In this document: in pieces, positions 11,501 to 17,982 of the stretch
Layout: every line of letters begins with the position of its first letter
Numbering within the stretch: position 1 is the first letter of the stretch
Virus record (IMG/VR): IMGVR_UViG_3300045135_002654
Span: 1 to 45,958 of that record
Length of the DNA: 45,958 bases
Strand: one strand, 5' to 3'
Source of the DNA: a virus
Notes under the pieces: generated by a model
The model's input: the letters and a program-made list of their open reading frames with translations, nothing else
Told to the model about the DNA's origin: nothing
Database searches by the model: none
Made by a program: the position numbers and the translations under genes

Positions 11501-11872
11501 AGGTACGATTGCACCAGTATCATCCACATAATTTTTTAATTCACCAAGTATTGTTATTTTACCAGTTCCAATTGGTGTATCATCGTACACATGAACAGAA
11601 ACTAATTTTGAAATTCCTTCATAATATTCAGGTATACCCTCACCTGGCTCAAAATATACAGGATTACCCTCTACATCAAGAACTTCAATTTTGATTTCAG
11701 TTGATTCTTTTAAAAACTCAGAACCTTCAATAAGAAACCCATTTTTACCACCTGTAAGAGTATCTTTAAATTCTGTTATTTTAAAATACTGTGATGTTCG
11801 TTGGGTATCGTTAAGAAATACTTGAAAACTTGATAAGTTTTGAAAGGGTGAAAATTTTTTAATTATAGCCAT
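5552..11872 (-). CDS. Giant tail fiber/spike protein with Ig-like repeats and C-terminal S74 chaperone
   Basis: This 2106-residue protein is the largest in the window. The N-terminal half is beta-rich with many Thr/Ser-rich modules. Residues of about 1000-1330 hold three tandem Ig/cadherin-like repeats, each introduced by (A/D/N)SAP-V and containing TVTALEG or TVNEGG. A short GDPGASGPG stretch then leads to a small aromatic module (RGPWNSSTTYYDTDDF...VLYDGVYYATK) that resembles chitin-type carbohydrate-binding modules. The C-terminal 115 residues are an S74 intramolecular chaperone: NASDIRLKNI with the Ser-Asp cleavage dyad, EHIGLIAQDVQKVLP, and a closing coiled coil (ELSKKVERLEEQNKRLED). Members of this family trimerise and then cut themselves free. 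The motif TATATTTATA lies about 20 bases before the ATG at 11872. It is probably the main host-recognition fiber. Confidence 0.85.
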   Translation of the reverse strand: MAIIKKFSPFQNLSSFQVFLNDTQRTSQYFKITEFKDTLTGGKNGFLIEGSEFLKESTEIKIEVLDVEGNPVYFEPGEGIPEYYEGISKLVSVHVYDDTPIGTGKITILGELKNYVDDTGAIVPVPDEWKGIYNLKWERTFNINKNLSNEDIVRFYKRPEVTITELVKPIFSKTVPTVTKTGYVHGISEVPNDGTDIRTWRAGTLYKLQLTSGSWDKDVDENTITISSPSHTAKIIEVLNDSEVLIDVPYTSNNFVSNFTSGSYSVTYSDFQNEIIGETTLTGSFAKINITQLKTFVGDVARVKVFRKSRNAVGDFQFVQESKLESSELLRDITTTSDTELSYGRFDETNLSTYWETSSVQHPVTIDSSVLSQAVKFDYNTTAGGVQQLITSESISISKDVEYTLNFRTILSGSLSDTGKSIRAFFSSSNFTQNFLTISGSAIYRTRQNVSKNILSENTGNAKLVFEVKGDDWYISNASLKNAQETSFSPDEFLLIQDIPRKTASETFDFIFEFYDINNNFIPVIVTAVGVFDGGNDFPTSGKLLTFESDRNAFRFTTGSIANPYNQTIKFSLTRNNLTGSVTYASSAFDVDGNYLDPSDYNQYPGKLTNVTTAGGLVTLSNFTGSRTDGLQTPYVGSIVYTASLENLQEFETVYRLEDGDNAPQLIVTSNANQFTYEPTALEPKPSGQTILVRAQRKNLASLVTPIEVNSGSNKPELTYVGTEGGIDTYSISATQFSSSFSDNSFDEVTYSFTGSDVFGNNQSDEITLSKVVNFDGVSITLSNESTSFRSNGQGVILDDVSSGDGVVEVRIANKEIAHSNGLSSPNRFDIISATATNVTEAYSSYLTNEYGISAMSQDSGSLLLNIKYLAGDNSTSQSFQKKVNYTKNRIASPSLTFDTTNKTQNVDAKSTGVQLTSFDDSTITIREFYTGSVTTFSSGNVSLSITSGSNDSSGNPLVTRSGLTLSFGNLPNGTNSTQVGLTATVTDSEGESRTTQDTISLSKTNASAPNVEFQVTPVSQTIQADAAGSGSQTPGNLTVTANEGGSSRTLSALSATATSGVTITSSTASTGIIVIGSDATDMTSDTGTITISASTTNTEGTTVTKSLQATVARVRDSAPVVSVAATPIAQTLASDSQGNGTQSPTTITVTALEGDTDVFDSMTVSYSGGISGTVSTNTITFTDTASDMTSDTETVTITVTYTDTAGTTATQDIVCSITRVKNSAPVIVAALDPQVQTVDSNSDFSTVTAPSAITLTVNEGGTGNYGYDSSGAVGTEKFRVTGVTGGTFNSSTGVITPTTPSSATGTSGTVTFSYTNSEGTAFTGKTIDFSVGVAVQGGDGDPGASGPGVVFRGPWNSSTTYYDTDDFETRRDAVLYDGVYYATKTNSTTNLNKQPDTQTSFWEELGTGDFFVAAKISIFEESYIQNTLNIGTDTTGNAHITLTGINDYPYFSLGQSSQGYGSNGIFIGNDGSNGQKLSLVNGTTGYLKWTGTGLEIKGDITITGGSGIDNFSDAGAFATLDTATLSLISDAGNMAGIDQITTGNASTYIGSNAIVSGLIAANTIVAGNIAANTITTSELSTDAIKSTNYDGPDGSEIFSDAGSFFDLSNGDLITPNLKIDSTGLTLQGTVSGSSVIGGTIGGAQINVPTTSPKFTVGSTGAMTATDADITGTVTATSGEIGGWKVGTSQFYSPTSGAKRMEINAGSSPNISINDSNGVANVVINSGTTLSNLDAGSASPNNSITSMTSYTKYYSAGQNNVGTITSVFTEAYLRGPSSSNMSINSLSEGLFTVTCTFTVPGGLSNATAKTVIENSDIGGADEPDEFYSRVYLGMCLSTSAASPTSLSSWNNQPFKLTKLLQHTDLNPSTETFYLPYDHDLNDYTATVQGSFNNTANNQTYYVHTALLDYRTEIEHDFYLLDVTTTFKTPRIANSSLTLSAPVDRTEICGGGLQVVSSTDNYVKMERNTSGLSANSVMLDVGGSIEATGNVTANASDIRLKNILGLIENPLDKLKELKGVRFTWNQIANELAAHKMDEEHIGLIAQDVQKVLPQVVKKSPIGKNDDNHNYLTIWYEKLVPLLVESIKELSKKVERLEEQNKRLEDGN
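7860..8870 (-). repeat. Three tandem Ig/cadherin-like protein repeats inside the giant fiber
   Basis: Three modules of about 108 residues (about 324 bases apart) begin with ASAPNVEF, DSAPVVSV and NSAPVIVA. Each is preceded by a Gln/Arg-rich strand and contains LTVTANEGG, ITVTALEGD or ITLTVNEGG followed by a Ser/Thr-rich strand. In the DNA, the start of each is seen as the recurring plus-strand word ggtgcagaa near 8205, 8515 and 8845. The repeats are diverged enough not to be a recent DNA duplication. Boundaries are approximate. Confidence 0.7.
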
Positions 11873-11892
11873 ATAGATTTTCCAATTACTAA

Positions 11893-11902
11893 TATAAATA
11901 TA
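11893..11902 (-). promoter_or_regulatory. Putative late promoter for the giant fiber gene
   Basis: The minus strand reads TATATTTATA here, 20 bases before the ATG at 11872. The same ten-base word occurs before several other virion genes in the window. No TTTG lies 19-21 bases upstream, so it looks like a single-element late promoter for a gp55-type sigma factor rather than a host-type promoter. The spacing leaves a leader of only about ten bases. Confidence 0.55.
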
Positions 11903-11928
11903 TTAAACTTTTTTTTGTTAATATATAT

Positions 11929-11946
11929 TATATAGAAATCTATATA
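11929..11946. promoter_or_regulatory. Inverted repeat just before the RHH gene; candidate operator
   Basis: The 7-base arms TATATAG and CTATATA are separated by AAAT and end two bases before the ATG of the plus-strand ribbon-helix-helix gene. RHH proteins of the Arc/CopG type usually bind short inverted repeats over their own promoters, so this is a plausible autoregulatory operator. It is also only 27 bases from the fiber promoter motif (11893-11902) that fires the other way. The AT-rich setting makes a chance match possible. Confidence 0.35.
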
Positions 11947-11948
11947 TT

Positions 11949-12110
11949 ATGGGAAAATATACTACAATACAAATAAAAAGGGAATTGTATAAGGATTTAC
12001 ACGAGTATTGCTGTGAACATGGATATTCGAAAAGTGGGTTGATTGAAAGGTTAATTAAACAAAGAATCGAACAACCTAAACCTCAAAATGTTTTAAGAGT
12101 TAAAACTTAA
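11949..12110 (+). CDS. Small ribbon-helix-helix (Arc/CopG/MetJ-type) DNA-binding protein
   Basis: This 53-residue ORF (ATG 11949, TAA 12108-12110) fills most of the gap between two minus-strand genes and is the only convincing plus-strand gene. Residues 1-40 fit a ribbon-helix-helix repressor: a short beta strand (YTTIQIKREL), helix 1 (YKDLHEYCCEHG), the turn YSKSG, and helix 2 (LIERLIKQRIEQ), with the usual K-x-x-L and S-x-S-x-LI spacing. The basic tail ends VLRVKT. It converges on the nuclease fusion gene and overlaps its 3' end by 11 bases. There is no clear Shine-Dalgarno sequence; an inverted repeat (11929-11946) sits just upstream. It probably acts as a transcription regulator, perhaps of the divergent fiber gene or of itself. 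Confidence 0.7.
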   Translation: MGKYTTIQIKRELYKDLHEYCCEHGYSKSGLIERLIKQRIEQPKPQNVLRVKT

Positions 12111-15100
12111 CTTGAGAGAATCCTTTTTCTTTCTTTATTTCAATAAGACCATCTACAACATCTCTCATTGAATCGATGTGTGATATTACCATTACGAAAT
12201 CAAACTGAGTTTTAAGATATGTAAACAACATAAATAGAGATTGTAGGTTCTCACTATCTAATGTACCAAATCCTTCATCTATCACAAGGAAATTAGGTCT
12301 TGGTAGGTTACATACATTGATTAGAGCAACTCTAATTGCTAAACCACTAATAAACCTTTCCATACCACTACACATTTCCAAACTCCATCTTTGGTCTCCA
12401 TATACAAGATACGCATTGATGTTCTTACCATCAATCTCTAATTGCATTCCAAACTCTACGATTTGTGCAAGGATATTATTTACCTCACCTTCAATCATTG
12501 GTAGAGATTTTTCAATCAACTCATACGATACACCATCTTTAGATAAAGCATTTAAGTAAAAATCAAATAATTTAGATTGTTGTTCTAAATCTTTAACTTC
12601 TTGTATCCTATCTTCAATGGTTTCTTTTTGGTTTTGAAGTGCAGAAACCGTACCGTTTAATTTAAGTATATCAGTATTTACTGTCTTTAATTCATCTTTG
12701 ACAATTGATAACTTTTCTCTAACTCCACTTATTTCGGTTCTTATTTCTTTATTCTTATTGATTTGTTTTTCATTCTTATAATATTCTTCGATAAGTTGTT
12801 CTTGTTGAGTAAGTTGCTGTGAATTTCGTAATTCTTCGGTTTCAATTGTTGATAACTTGTTGATAAGTCCACCAATCTCTCTATCTATTTTATCTTCTTT
12901 ATCTTTTGCATCTTGAAAATTACTCCATTCTTTTTCATAATCTTTTAAAGAATCAATCTGAATTTGTAAATCTAATTTTTCTTTTTCGAATGTTTGTAAT
13001 TCTGATTCTTTCTGTTTTATTTCAGATTCTACTTTTTCTTTTGTTTCTAAAATAGATTTAGAATTATCCATACAGATATCACAATCTTCATTATACTTGT
13101 GAGAATCTAAATGTTCTTTTCTTTCGTATAAAGATTCTAATTTTATATTTACTTTTTCTATTTCACTTTGAGTACTTGTAATCTTTCTTTTTAGTTCTTT
13201 TAATTTACTAATTCCTTCTTCCAAATCTTCTTCATCAAATTGGTCAAGAATTTCTTCTAAAGTGATTTGCTGTTCCTCTCTAAATGTAATTCTATCTTGT
13301 ATAGATTCTTTTTGAGTCTGAATATCCTCTTTCTTGTTTTCAAGGTTTTTCAATCTTTTTTCTAACTCACCAATCGATACACCACTATCTGAATTTAACT
13401 TTACGATTTTCTCATTAAGTTTAATGATTTGCCTATTTAATAAATCTTCTTCTTCTTTTAACGCCTTTTGATTTAATTCAGATAACTTATAAAGGTTTTT
13501 GTTTTCTTTTAAATCAGTGTCGATTTTCGCTAATTTTGTCGTAAAATCATCGGACTTGAATTTTCTGATAAGTGTTGCATTATCTCTATTTTCATCTGCA
13601 GCCTTTTGATATAATTTATCAAAGATATCTACTCCAATAAATTGAGAAAGGATTTCTTTTCTTTCCGATTGTGATTTATCAATAAAGAGTGCATTATTTC
13701 CTTGTAGTGAAAGAGCAGTTAGAACGAAATCTTCAAACTTACCTAAGTATTTTTCAATGTTCTTGTTTGTATCTTTTCTTTGTTCACCATTAAGAGATTC
13801 TACTACTCCAGCATCTTCTTTCCAAAAATCTACATCTACTTTAACAGAGGTTTTCTTTCTAACATATCTAGCTCTTCTTTCTATGAAGTAATCTACTCCA
13901 TCTATCTCGAAGTTAAACTTACAATAAAACTTATCCTTACGATTGTTTAAAACATTCTTAGCAAAGGTTGTACGAGAAGTCTTATCATAGATACAGAAAG
14001 AAAGTGCATCCCACATAGAAGATTTACCACTTGCATTAGGAGCAAAGATACCCATGATACCTTGTGCTTTATCGAATCTGATGAGATTTCCTTCTCCATA
14101 TGAAAACATATTAGAAAACTCAAATGACTTTGGTGTCCATAGAATATTACCTGCTACATCTGATGTATCTATCTGTCCATTAAGTTCTGTATTGATTTGT
14201 TCTATCTTATCTAACTCATCTGATTCTAATAGATATTGTCTTTCTAAGTAATCTCTAATGAGTGAGTTTTGGAAAGTTTCGTTTTTAACATCACCAACAA
14301 TGTTTTTGTTTACCTTTTGATTTGTTTTTAATTGTCCTATCGTATCAGTTCTTGTTACCGTAACTTCAGCTACCTTAAATAATTTCTTAAGTTCGGTGAT
14401 ACATCTTTTCATATCACTTGCTTCTGTATTGGTGAATCTTAATCGTAAACGAGGATACTTTGGAAGTTTTGTACCAACTTCATCGTACACCCATTGGGGT
14501 ATCTTACCATTAACTACATCAACCGTAAGGAACCCATAATCATTATGAATGTGATGTTCTGTAAAAGTTCTTGTTGGAATATCCCAAAGTAGATATCCAT
14601 GATTTTCTAATAACTCACCATGGTTTTGTTGAATCATAGAACCAGCATAAGCAATGTGTTCATAACCAGGTCCAAATGTTTGTCTCTTATGAATATCACC
14701 CAACATGGCCATATCGTATCCATCGAACATATCCACTTGGAATGAGTTTGAAGAAACGGTATAGCCGATATCTGTTTGAGCTTTGTTTACTGGTCCATGA
14801 AATAAAACGATTTTATTTTCTCCATCAACGGTATCTCCTTTAGGCCAATTTTCCTTGTTATCCAATATAGAATAGACAACGAAAGTAAGATTATGGATAT
14901 TATAGATACCAGTATCACGAAGATAATGAATTCGATTATTTCCAAGATTTTCGATAATTGGTGTGAGTACATCTAATCTGTGGGAATTATTTAAATTACA
15001 ATCGTGGTTACCTGTGATTAACACAGTTTCTCTTAACTTCGCACACTCGGTGAGAAACCAACTGATTTCGTGTACGAGTTCGGGTGACATCTCAGTTTTA

Positions 15101-15258
15101 GCATGAGCAATATCACCAGCAATATAAATGAGGGAATCCTCAATTTTATCTTCTTTAACCTGTTTTAAGAATTTTTTGAATACTTGTTTGTATTCCTTGT
15201 GTCTTTGGAGATTACGAATATGTAAATCTGCCAAATGGTAAACTTTATTTATTATCAT
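12100..15258 (-). CDS. Fused Mre11/SbcD-Rad50/SbcC nuclease-ATPase (T4 gp47-gp46 in one chain)
   Basis: The 1052-residue protein joins two usually separate subunits. Residues 1 to about 330 are an Mre11/SbcD/gp47 phosphoesterase, with ADLHIR (Asp11, His13), AGDIAH (Asp49), TGNHD (Asn84, His85), LFHGP (His154) and LGDIHKRQ (188-190). From about residue 373 comes a Rad50/SbcC/gp46 ATPase: Walker A FAPNASGKSS (405-414), two long coiled coils, a zinc-hook CDIC in the middle (near residue 725), the ABC signature CSGMERFISGL, and Walker B NFLVIDEGFGTLD near the end. Both halves keep their catalytic residues. In T4, gp46/47 resects double-strand ends for recombination-dependent replication and host DNA breakdown. 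It starts in a 4-base ATGA overlap with the primase stop. Confidence 0.95.
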   Translation of the reverse strand: MIINKVYHLADLHIRNLQRHKEYKQVFKKFLKQVKEDKIEDSLIYIAGDIAHAKTEMSPELVHEISWFLTECAKLRETVLITGNHDCNLNNSHRLDVLTPIIENLGNNRIHYLRDTGIYNIHNLTFVVYSILDNKENWPKGDTVDGENKIVLFHGPVNKAQTDIGYTVSSNSFQVDMFDGYDMAMLGDIHKRQTFGPGYEHIAYAGSMIQQNHGELLENHGYLLWDIPTRTFTEHHIHNDYGFLTVDVVNGKIPQWVYDEVGTKLPKYPRLRLRFTNTEASDMKRCITELKKLFKVAEVTVTRTDTIGQLKTNQKVNKNIVGDVKNETFQNSLIRDYLERQYLLESDELDKIEQINTELNGQIDTSDVAGNILWTPKSFEFSNMFSYGEGNLIRFDKAQGIMGIFAPNASGKSSMWDALSFCIYDKTSRTTFAKNVLNNRKDKFYCKFNFEIDGVDYFIERRARYVRKKTSVKVDVDFWKEDAGVVESLNGEQRKDTNKNIEKYLGKFEDFVLTALSLQGNNALFIDKSQSERKEILSQFIGVDIFDKLYQKAADENRDNATLIRKFKSDDFTTKLAKIDTDLKENKNLYKLSELNQKALKEEEDLLNRQIIKLNEKIVKLNSDSGVSIGELEKRLKNLENKKEDIQTQKESIQDRITFREEQQITLEEILDQFDEEDLEEGISKLKELKRKITSTQSEIEKVNIKLESLYERKEHLDSHKYNEDCDICMDNSKSILETKEKVESEIKQKESELQTFEKEKLDLQIQIDSLKDYEKEWSNFQDAKDKEDKIDREIGGLINKLSTIETEELRNSQQLTQQEQLIEEYYKNEKQINKNKEIRTEISGVREKLSIVKDELKTVNTDILKLNGTVSALQNQKETIEDRIQEVKDLEQQSKLFDFYLNALSKDGVSYELIEKSLPMIEGEVNNILAQIVEFGMQLEIDGKNINAYLVYGDQRWSLEMCSGMERFISGLAIRVALINVCNLPRPNFLVIDEGFGTLDSENLQSLFMLFTYLKTQFDFVMVISHIDSMRDVVDGLIEIKKEKGFSQVKF

Positions 15259-16196
15259 AAACCTTTTAATTTTTGTGATATAATATCACCGAATCCAGTC
15301 TCTTCTGTTTCTTTAAGTTTTGAATTAATTTTAGAGAATCCCATATCAGATGCATCTTTATCTGATGGTTTAATATTTTTTGTAGTTATTCCTTGATTTT
15401 GGAATTGCATAGTGTAATATAACGCCTGTTCTTGTGCATCTTCATCTAATAGAATATTAATACTTGATACACCCTTTTTATATATAGTATCATTTAAACT
15501 TTTTGGTACGAACTTACCAAGTAGAGGGATTACATTTCGCTTCACTGCCATAGCATCAAATACTCCCTCTACTAAGGTAATAGGTTCATTCCAATTTATT
15601 TGGTTTTCGAAGATGATAACATTCTTCGAAACTGGTGGATTTTTGTATTTAAACTTTTCCTCATCAAATACAGACCGTGCGATGAAGTAATTGAGTCTAT
15701 TATCAGAATCATAAGATGGAATAATAATACGATTGGCATAATGGCCAGAATCACAATACCCGATATTATATCTTCTAATATCCTCTTTGGTAATACCTCT
15801 TTGTTTTGCATAATCCCAAACCTTTCTGAACAAAGGATTTAATCCCTTTGGTTCTTTTAGTAGTGATTGAAACTCATTTGGTAACCTAAGTTCTACCTTT
15901 TCTTCTTCGGTATCTTTTGAATATACAACATAATCATCACCATAGATTTCGTATATTTTCTTTAATTTACGAGAATCTACATGAAGTCTTTTTAATAACC
16001 GTTGTATTTTTCTACCTTTTGCATCACAAACCCAACAATGCCAATATTGGGTTTTTAAGTTAATTTGTAACTTTTTCTTGTGGTGATGACAAAATGGACA
16101 ATAGTGAGCCTGTTCATCGTTTTTCATTGATGTACCAACTCCCAACACCTCATCTAATATTGTTATAACCTGTTGTTTATCGTGGTGTGATAGCAT
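15255..16196 (-). CDS. DNA primase (zinc ribbon plus TOPRIM; gp61/DnaG-like)
   Basis: The 313-residue protein has an N-terminal zinc ribbon, HYCPFC (Cys33, Cys36) and WHCWVC (Cys54, Cys57). A middle region with RGITKEDIRRYNIGYC and IIIPSYDSDNRLNYFIAR matches the DnaG catalytic N-terminal part. The TOPRIM core has ITLVEGVFDAMAV (the catalytic Glu motif) and SINILLDEDAQ (the DxD-like motif). There is no helicase domain, so the replicative helicase must be another protein. At 313 residues it is about the size of T4 gp61 rather than cellular DnaG. A host-type promoter lies 20-50 bases upstream and there is no Shine-Dalgarno. It heads an operon with the gp47-gp46 fusion. Confidence 0.9.
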   Translation of the reverse strand: MLSHHDKQQVITILDEVLGVGTSMKNDEQAHYCPFCHHHKKKLQINLKTQYWHCWVCDAKGRKIQRLLKRLHVDSRKLKKIYEIYGDDYVVYSKDTEEEKVELRLPNEFQSLLKEPKGLNPLFRKVWDYAKQRGITKEDIRRYNIGYCDSGHYANRIIIPSYDSDNRLNYFIARSVFDEEKFKYKNPPVSKNVIIFENQINWNEPITLVEGVFDAMAVKRNVIPLLGKFVPKSLNDTIYKKGVSSINILLDEDAQEQALYYTMQFQNQGITTKNIKPSDKDASDMGFSKINSKLKETEETGFGDIISQKLKGL

Positions 16197-16215
16197 ATTT
16201 TTCTTATAAACACTA

Positions 16216-16246
16216 CAAATATACGAAATATTTATTAATTATACAA
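16216..16246 (-). promoter_or_regulatory. Bacteroidetes-type promoter for the primase/nuclease operon
   Basis: Read on the minus strand, TTG (16246-16244) is followed by exactly 20 bases and then TATATTTG (16223-16216). This is the -33/-7 arrangement known for Bacteroidetes sigma-70-type promoters (TTTG, about 19 bases, TAnnTTTG). CG directly precedes the TA. Transcription would begin near 16209, leaving a leader of only about 13 bases before the ATG at 16196. The -33 part lies in the 3' end of the preceding gene. Confidence 0.65.
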
Positions 16247-16769
16247 GCTTTTTTTCATTTTTTTTTCTTAATCTTTTATTTAAATCAGGTTCGAATTTTA
16301 ACCCCTTTAAATCAACTTTTTCGGTGTTATAATATAAATCCTCATAATATATTATATCTTCTCTTAAACCCTCTGAAATCTTCTCTAATTTAGTTGTTTG
16401 TCTATTTAACCAATCAATATAATATTTTTTATCTCTTTTGGAATTTTCTTTATCAAACATCGAATCATCCCACACATAAGAATTATCCATATCATTTGAA
16501 TATTCATATAAATGAAATACTGCTATTAGTTGTTCTTCTTTATCTCGTCTATCAAGTATAAAAACTTTATCAAAACTTCTTGTATAATTTTTTAATTCTT
16601 CGTATTTTAATACAGGATTATAATTTAATAATTTTACAATAGTATTAGTATCAAAAGTTTTATCTAATGATTTTGGTTCATGAATAAATTTTAGATTATA
16701 ATTTTTTGAAATTTCTTTACAAAAATATTTACCACCACACCTAATCGAAGATATTACTAAAATTCTCAC
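16239..16769 (-). CDS. Putative sulfotransferase-like P-loop protein
   Basis: The 176-residue protein opens with a strand and loop, RILVISSIRCGGKYFCKEI, in the place where sulfotransferases carry the 5'-phosphosulfate loop (SxRSGSTxL in Stf0-type enzymes). HEP follows at 30-32. Near residues 69-85 is KVFILDRRDKEEQLIAVFHL, resembling the 3'-phosphate-binding LxRRDxxxQAVS segment of the Stf0 group. The start codon is GTG at 16769, in a 4-base GTGA overlap with the stop of the GIY-YIG gene. It is short for the family (Stf0 enzymes are usually above 240 residues). The substrate is unknown. A different P-loop kinase-like role is possible, since the loop GGK also fits a loose Walker A. Confidence 0.5.
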   Translation of the reverse strand: MRILVISSIRCGGKYFCKEISKNYNLKFIHEPKSLDKTFDTNTIVKLLNYNPVLKYEELKNYTRSFDKVFILDRRDKEEQLIAVFHLYEYSNDMDNSYVWDDSMFDKENSKRDKKYYIDWLNRQTTKLEKISEGLREDIIYYEDLYYNTEKVDLKGLKFEPDLNKRLRKKNEKKLV

Positions 16770-17230
16770 AATAAATCTTTTCTAAAAAACTTTCCTAATA
16801 TATTATCATTTAAGGATAATTCATCCTCCAAAACCCTATTATTAAACAACTCTTCTACTTCGTAGTAGGTAAGAGATTTAGGTGTACTACAAAATCGTAA
16901 TATTTTTAGTTGTAAACTATCGTTAATTTTATCTAAATTTTCTTGTTGTTTTGCAGCTTCTGATTCATGAAACCATAATTGAACTGTTGTATTAGAAGAA
17001 CGATAATCTTTCCATTTAGATTCTTTTACCACTTTTCTTTTTCGTTTATATCCTTTTAGTGGTGGTAATGTTCTATGTGAATATAGGGATTTTTTTCCTA
17101 TATAATATTCACCTGTTTGGTGATTTGTAATTTTGTATATAAATCCGATAGTCCCCTCGGGCATATCGGAAATTTCTGTTATCGGTCTACCTTGGTAAGT
17201 CCATCCCATAGTTAAAAATCTTAAAGTCAT
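16766..17230 (-). CDS. GIY-YIG nuclease-domain protein (Seg-like, possibly homing)
   Basis: The 154-residue protein has the GIY-YIG signature: GFIYKITNHQTGEYYIGKKS at residues 29-48 (IY at 31-32, YIG at 43-45), then a basic stretch with Arg53 and WKDYRSS near residue 72, the usual layout in T4-like phage nucleases. The C-terminal part has an Asn/Leu-rich segment but no obvious DNA-binding repeat. ATG at 17230 is chosen because AAAGG lies 7 bases before it. The start lies 44 bases inside the end of the upstream sulfotransferase gene, in another frame, and the 3' end overlaps the next gene by 4 bases. It may be a free-standing homing endonuclease that moved into the sulfotransferase pair, or a repair/recombination nuclease. 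Confidence 0.75.
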   Translation of the reverse strand: MTLRFLTMGWTYQGRPITEISDMPEGTIGFIYKITNHQTGEYYIGKKSLYSHRTLPPLKGYKRKRKVVKESKWKDYRSSNTTVQLWFHESEAAKQQENLDKINDSLQLKILRFCSTPKSLTYYEVEELFNNRVLEDELSLNDNILGKFFRKDLL

Positions 17231-17768
17231 TTTTGTACCTTTCTTTTACCCAATCAATCATCCAATCTTCAGTATAAAAAGTTCTGTAATAACTTTCTTG
17301 TTTCAAAGATGGATGTCTATCGTATATTGGATTTTTGTTTAAATGAGGTAACTTGTAATTATTTAAATTTATTTTTTTAAAAACATATTCCAAATCTTTA
17401 GTAAAATTTTCATACTTTCCTATAAATGAAATATTTTTATTTTCACTACTTCCTGCCTTTGTAAAAAAATATTGAGGCATTAACCATATATCACTTTTAC
17501 TTTCCTTTGACAACAAATCTGAAAAAGTTGAATTATAAATGCCTTTTCTTATGCCGTGTTCATATACAGAACCTAATCTTGTATAAGGATTTCGTACAAA
17601 AGTAAATATAAAATAATCTGATACATCATCGAAAGCTCTAATAGAATCGTGTGATTGAAGAATATTGGTATCAGGTATTTTTGATAGTACATTTGTTATA
17701 CTTGTACCACCAGTTTTAGGTATGTGAATAAAGGCCCATTTCTGAGCATGATTTATGAGTAAACTCAA
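17187..17768 (-). CDS. Sulfotransferase family protein (Sulfotransfer_2-like)
   Basis: The 193-residue protein has the PAPS-binding motifs of the family. AFIHIPKTGGTSI at residues 12-24 is the 5'-phosphosulfate loop, with Lys18. FTFVRNPYTRLGSVYEHG (Arg59, Ser67) is the 3'-phosphate site. A later segment, FIGKYENFTKDLEYVFKKI, is typical of HNK-1/Sulfotransfer_2 enzymes. The only start that keeps the loop is TTG at 17768; no in-frame ATG precedes it before the region of the previous gene's stop. It is compact but has all core motifs. It would transfer sulfate from PAPS to a glycan or other hydroxyl group; the acceptor is unknown. It is separated from a second, weaker sulfotransferase-like gene by the GIY-YIG gene. 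Confidence 0.8.
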   Translation of the reverse strand: MSLLINHAQKWAFIHIPKTGGTSITNVLSKIPDTNILQSHDSIRAFDDVSDYFIFTFVRNPYTRLGSVYEHGIRKGIYNSTFSDLLSKESKSDIWLMPQYFFTKAGSSENKNISFIGKYENFTKDLEYVFKKINLNNYKLPHLNKNPIYDRHPSLKQESYYRTFYTEDWMIDWVKERYKNDFKIFNYGMDLPR

Positions 17769-17778
17769 AATAAAAAAT

Positions 17779-17961
17779 TTATCGTGATACTGAATCTGAG
17801 TATTTACTCAAGTTTAAATTTCCACCTCTTGCTTGTTTTAAAGCTTTATCATCTTTATGAAGTTTGTTTCCTTCATCTGCAGATATAGGTGTTTTATCTT
17901 TTGACTTATCAGCCAATTTAGAAAATTCTGATTTGTTGTATAATTCTTCTATTGAAGCCAT
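17779..17961 (-). CDS. Small polar protein of unknown function behind a late-type promoter
   Basis: A 60-residue, highly charged and probably largely unfolded protein (ASIEELYNKSEFSKLADKSK at the start, a Gly-Gly near residue 47, ending SDSVSR). No known domain. It has the clearest translation signals in the region: AAAGGAGAA about 9 bases before the ATG at 17961, and TATATTTATA 22 bases before the ATG. The strong signals suggest an abundant late product, perhaps a minor virion protein, scaffold-like or internal protein. That is inference from regulation, not from sequence similarity. Confidence 0.6.
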   Translation of the reverse strand: MASIEELYNKSEFSKLADKSKDKTPISADEGNKLHKDDKALKQARGGNLNLSKYSDSVSR

Positions 17962-17982
17962 AATTAATTCTCCTTTGTATTA

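Noticed and set aside
14787-14972. A 61-codon minus-strand frame with a hydrophobic stretch
   Set aside because: It lies in another frame inside the phosphoesterase part of the nuclease fusion, where the main frame has the conserved motifs.
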